Positions 63,599 to 64,000 of a stretch of DNA of 64,000 nt are shown here, in pieces (the stretch's first letter is position 1; each line of letters opens with the position of its first letter). The position numbers and the translations under genes are program-made. Source of the DNA: Butyrivibrio sp. CB08. Lineage in GTDB: Bacteria; Bacillota; Clostridia; Lachnospirales; Lachnospiraceae. A model generated the notes under the pieces. It was not told the origin of the DNA, did not search any database, and saw nothing but the letters and a program-made list of their open reading frames with translations. Where the stretch lies: assembly GCF_003625485.1 (NCBI RefSeq), contig NZ_RAIR01000004.1:186001-250000 (forward strand), read 5' to 3'.

Positions 63599-64000
63599 AT
63601 GATCGCTGATATTAACGCCCAGTCCAGAGAAGATATCTACTATGACACCCTTAAGGGAGTTCTTCTCTACCACAACACGCTAAATGAATATCCACTCCAC
63701 TGGCACAACGAGGTGGAGCTCATTCTGCCGCTTTCTGGTTCCTTCCAGGTCAAGTTCCACAACGACTCTTCTGCTGTGGTAAACTGTGCCCCTGGAGATA
63801 TCATGCTGATCGCTCCCGGAACTCTTCACGAATATCTGGCTGTTGCGCCAGGCGGTGAAAAGATGATTCTGCTCTTTGACATAACCAGTTATTCACAGGT
63901 TTCTCAGCTGGTGCCCCTCCTTAAGACTCTTCCACCCTACGTTCATGTTAAGCAGAGTGCTTATCCCGTGGAAGCAGCCCGCCTCCAGAACTATTTCTGG
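63599..64000 (+). CDS. AraC-family transcriptional regulator (partial, C-terminus off window)
   Basis: 134 residues are visible from ATG 63599, preceded by AAAGGAGCAGGGTA. They show a cupin sensor domain (YPLHWHNEVELILPLSGSFQVKFHNDSSAV with a His motif, then CAPGDIMLIAPGTLHEY). The DNA-binding half should lie past the window. Divergent from GH67, so it probably regulates that gene. The family call rests on this N-terminal pattern and the context. Confidence 0.82.
   Translation, partial: MIADINAQSREDIYYDTLKGVLLYHNTLNEYPLHWHNEVELILPLSGSFQVKFHNDSSAVVNCAPGDIMLIAPGTLHEYLAVAPGGEKMILLFDITSYSQVSQLVPLLKTLPPYVHVKQSAYPVEAARLQNYFW

Overview
The window reads as the chromosome of a low-to-mid GC Gram-positive anaerobe of the family Lachnospiraceae, most like a xylan-degrading rumen or gut genus such as Butyrivibrio or Pseudobutyrivibrio. 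This is inferred from the gene set (type III glutamine synthetase, GlgC plus GlgD, the hrcA-grpE-dnaK-dnaJ operon with a CIRCE operator, IreB-RuvX-DUF1292, DnaD plus a DnaI-like helicase loader, a glucuronoxylan locus) and from Gram-positive ribosome-binding sites with several TTG starts. No rRNA, CRISPR array, insertion sequence or prophage was seen.

Layout. From 1 to 11.2 kb, all on the minus strand: mtaB, ireB-ruvX-DUF1292, an RNase J, a minimal MltG-like protein, trmR and trhP (wobble-uridine modification), glnN, a tRNA-Gln with its own promoter, an acyl-ACP thioesterase, a CvfB-like S1 protein and a partial CPBP protease. A lone plus-strand gene at 11.2 kb encodes an HPr-like protein without the phosphocarrier histidine. 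From 11.5 to 20.9 kb, minus strand: hrcA-grpE-dnaK-dnaJ, then prmA-rsmE-iscS-thiI; an elaborate folded element lies between dnaJ and prmA. From 21 to 30.6 kb, minus strand: a Lys/Ala-rich DUF6465 protein, PAP2 phosphatase, aminotransferase, mfd, pth, spoVG, glgD and glgC.

From 30.8 to 36.2 kb, plus strand: murC, a cluster of DnaA boxes, a DnaD-like primosome gene, two long nested hairpins, a DnaI/DnaC-like loader and a divergent PRPP synthetase. From 36.2 to 48.4 kb: mixed housekeeping (HAD phosphatase, LUD protein, diguanylate cyclase, HtrA, galE, a UAP1-type nucleotidyltransferase, a GH25 lysozyme with wall-binding repeats, polyphosphate:AMP phosphotransferase, a D-2-hydroxyacid dehydrogenase).

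From 48.4 kb to the end is a glucuronoxylan-oligosaccharide locus: sugar isomerase, xylulokinase, GH3 beta-xylosidase, a LplA/B/C-type ABC importer (binding lipoprotein and two permeases), GH115 and GH67 alpha-glucuronidases, and two AraC regulators, the second cut by the window end. Because the hydrolases lack signal peptides, the inferred logic is import of aldouronate and xylo-oligosaccharides, intracellular removal of (methyl)glucuronic acid, hydrolysis to xylose, then isomerisation and phosphorylation to xylulose-5-phosphate. No xylanase is in the window.

The most unusual signals are non-coding: a 142-nt three-way-junction element after dnaJ ending in a U-run, two nested hairpins between the dnaD- and dnaC-like genes (one with 26 bp of uninterrupted pairing), and a cluster of five DnaA boxes, three in exact 9-bp tandem, upstream of the same replication genes.
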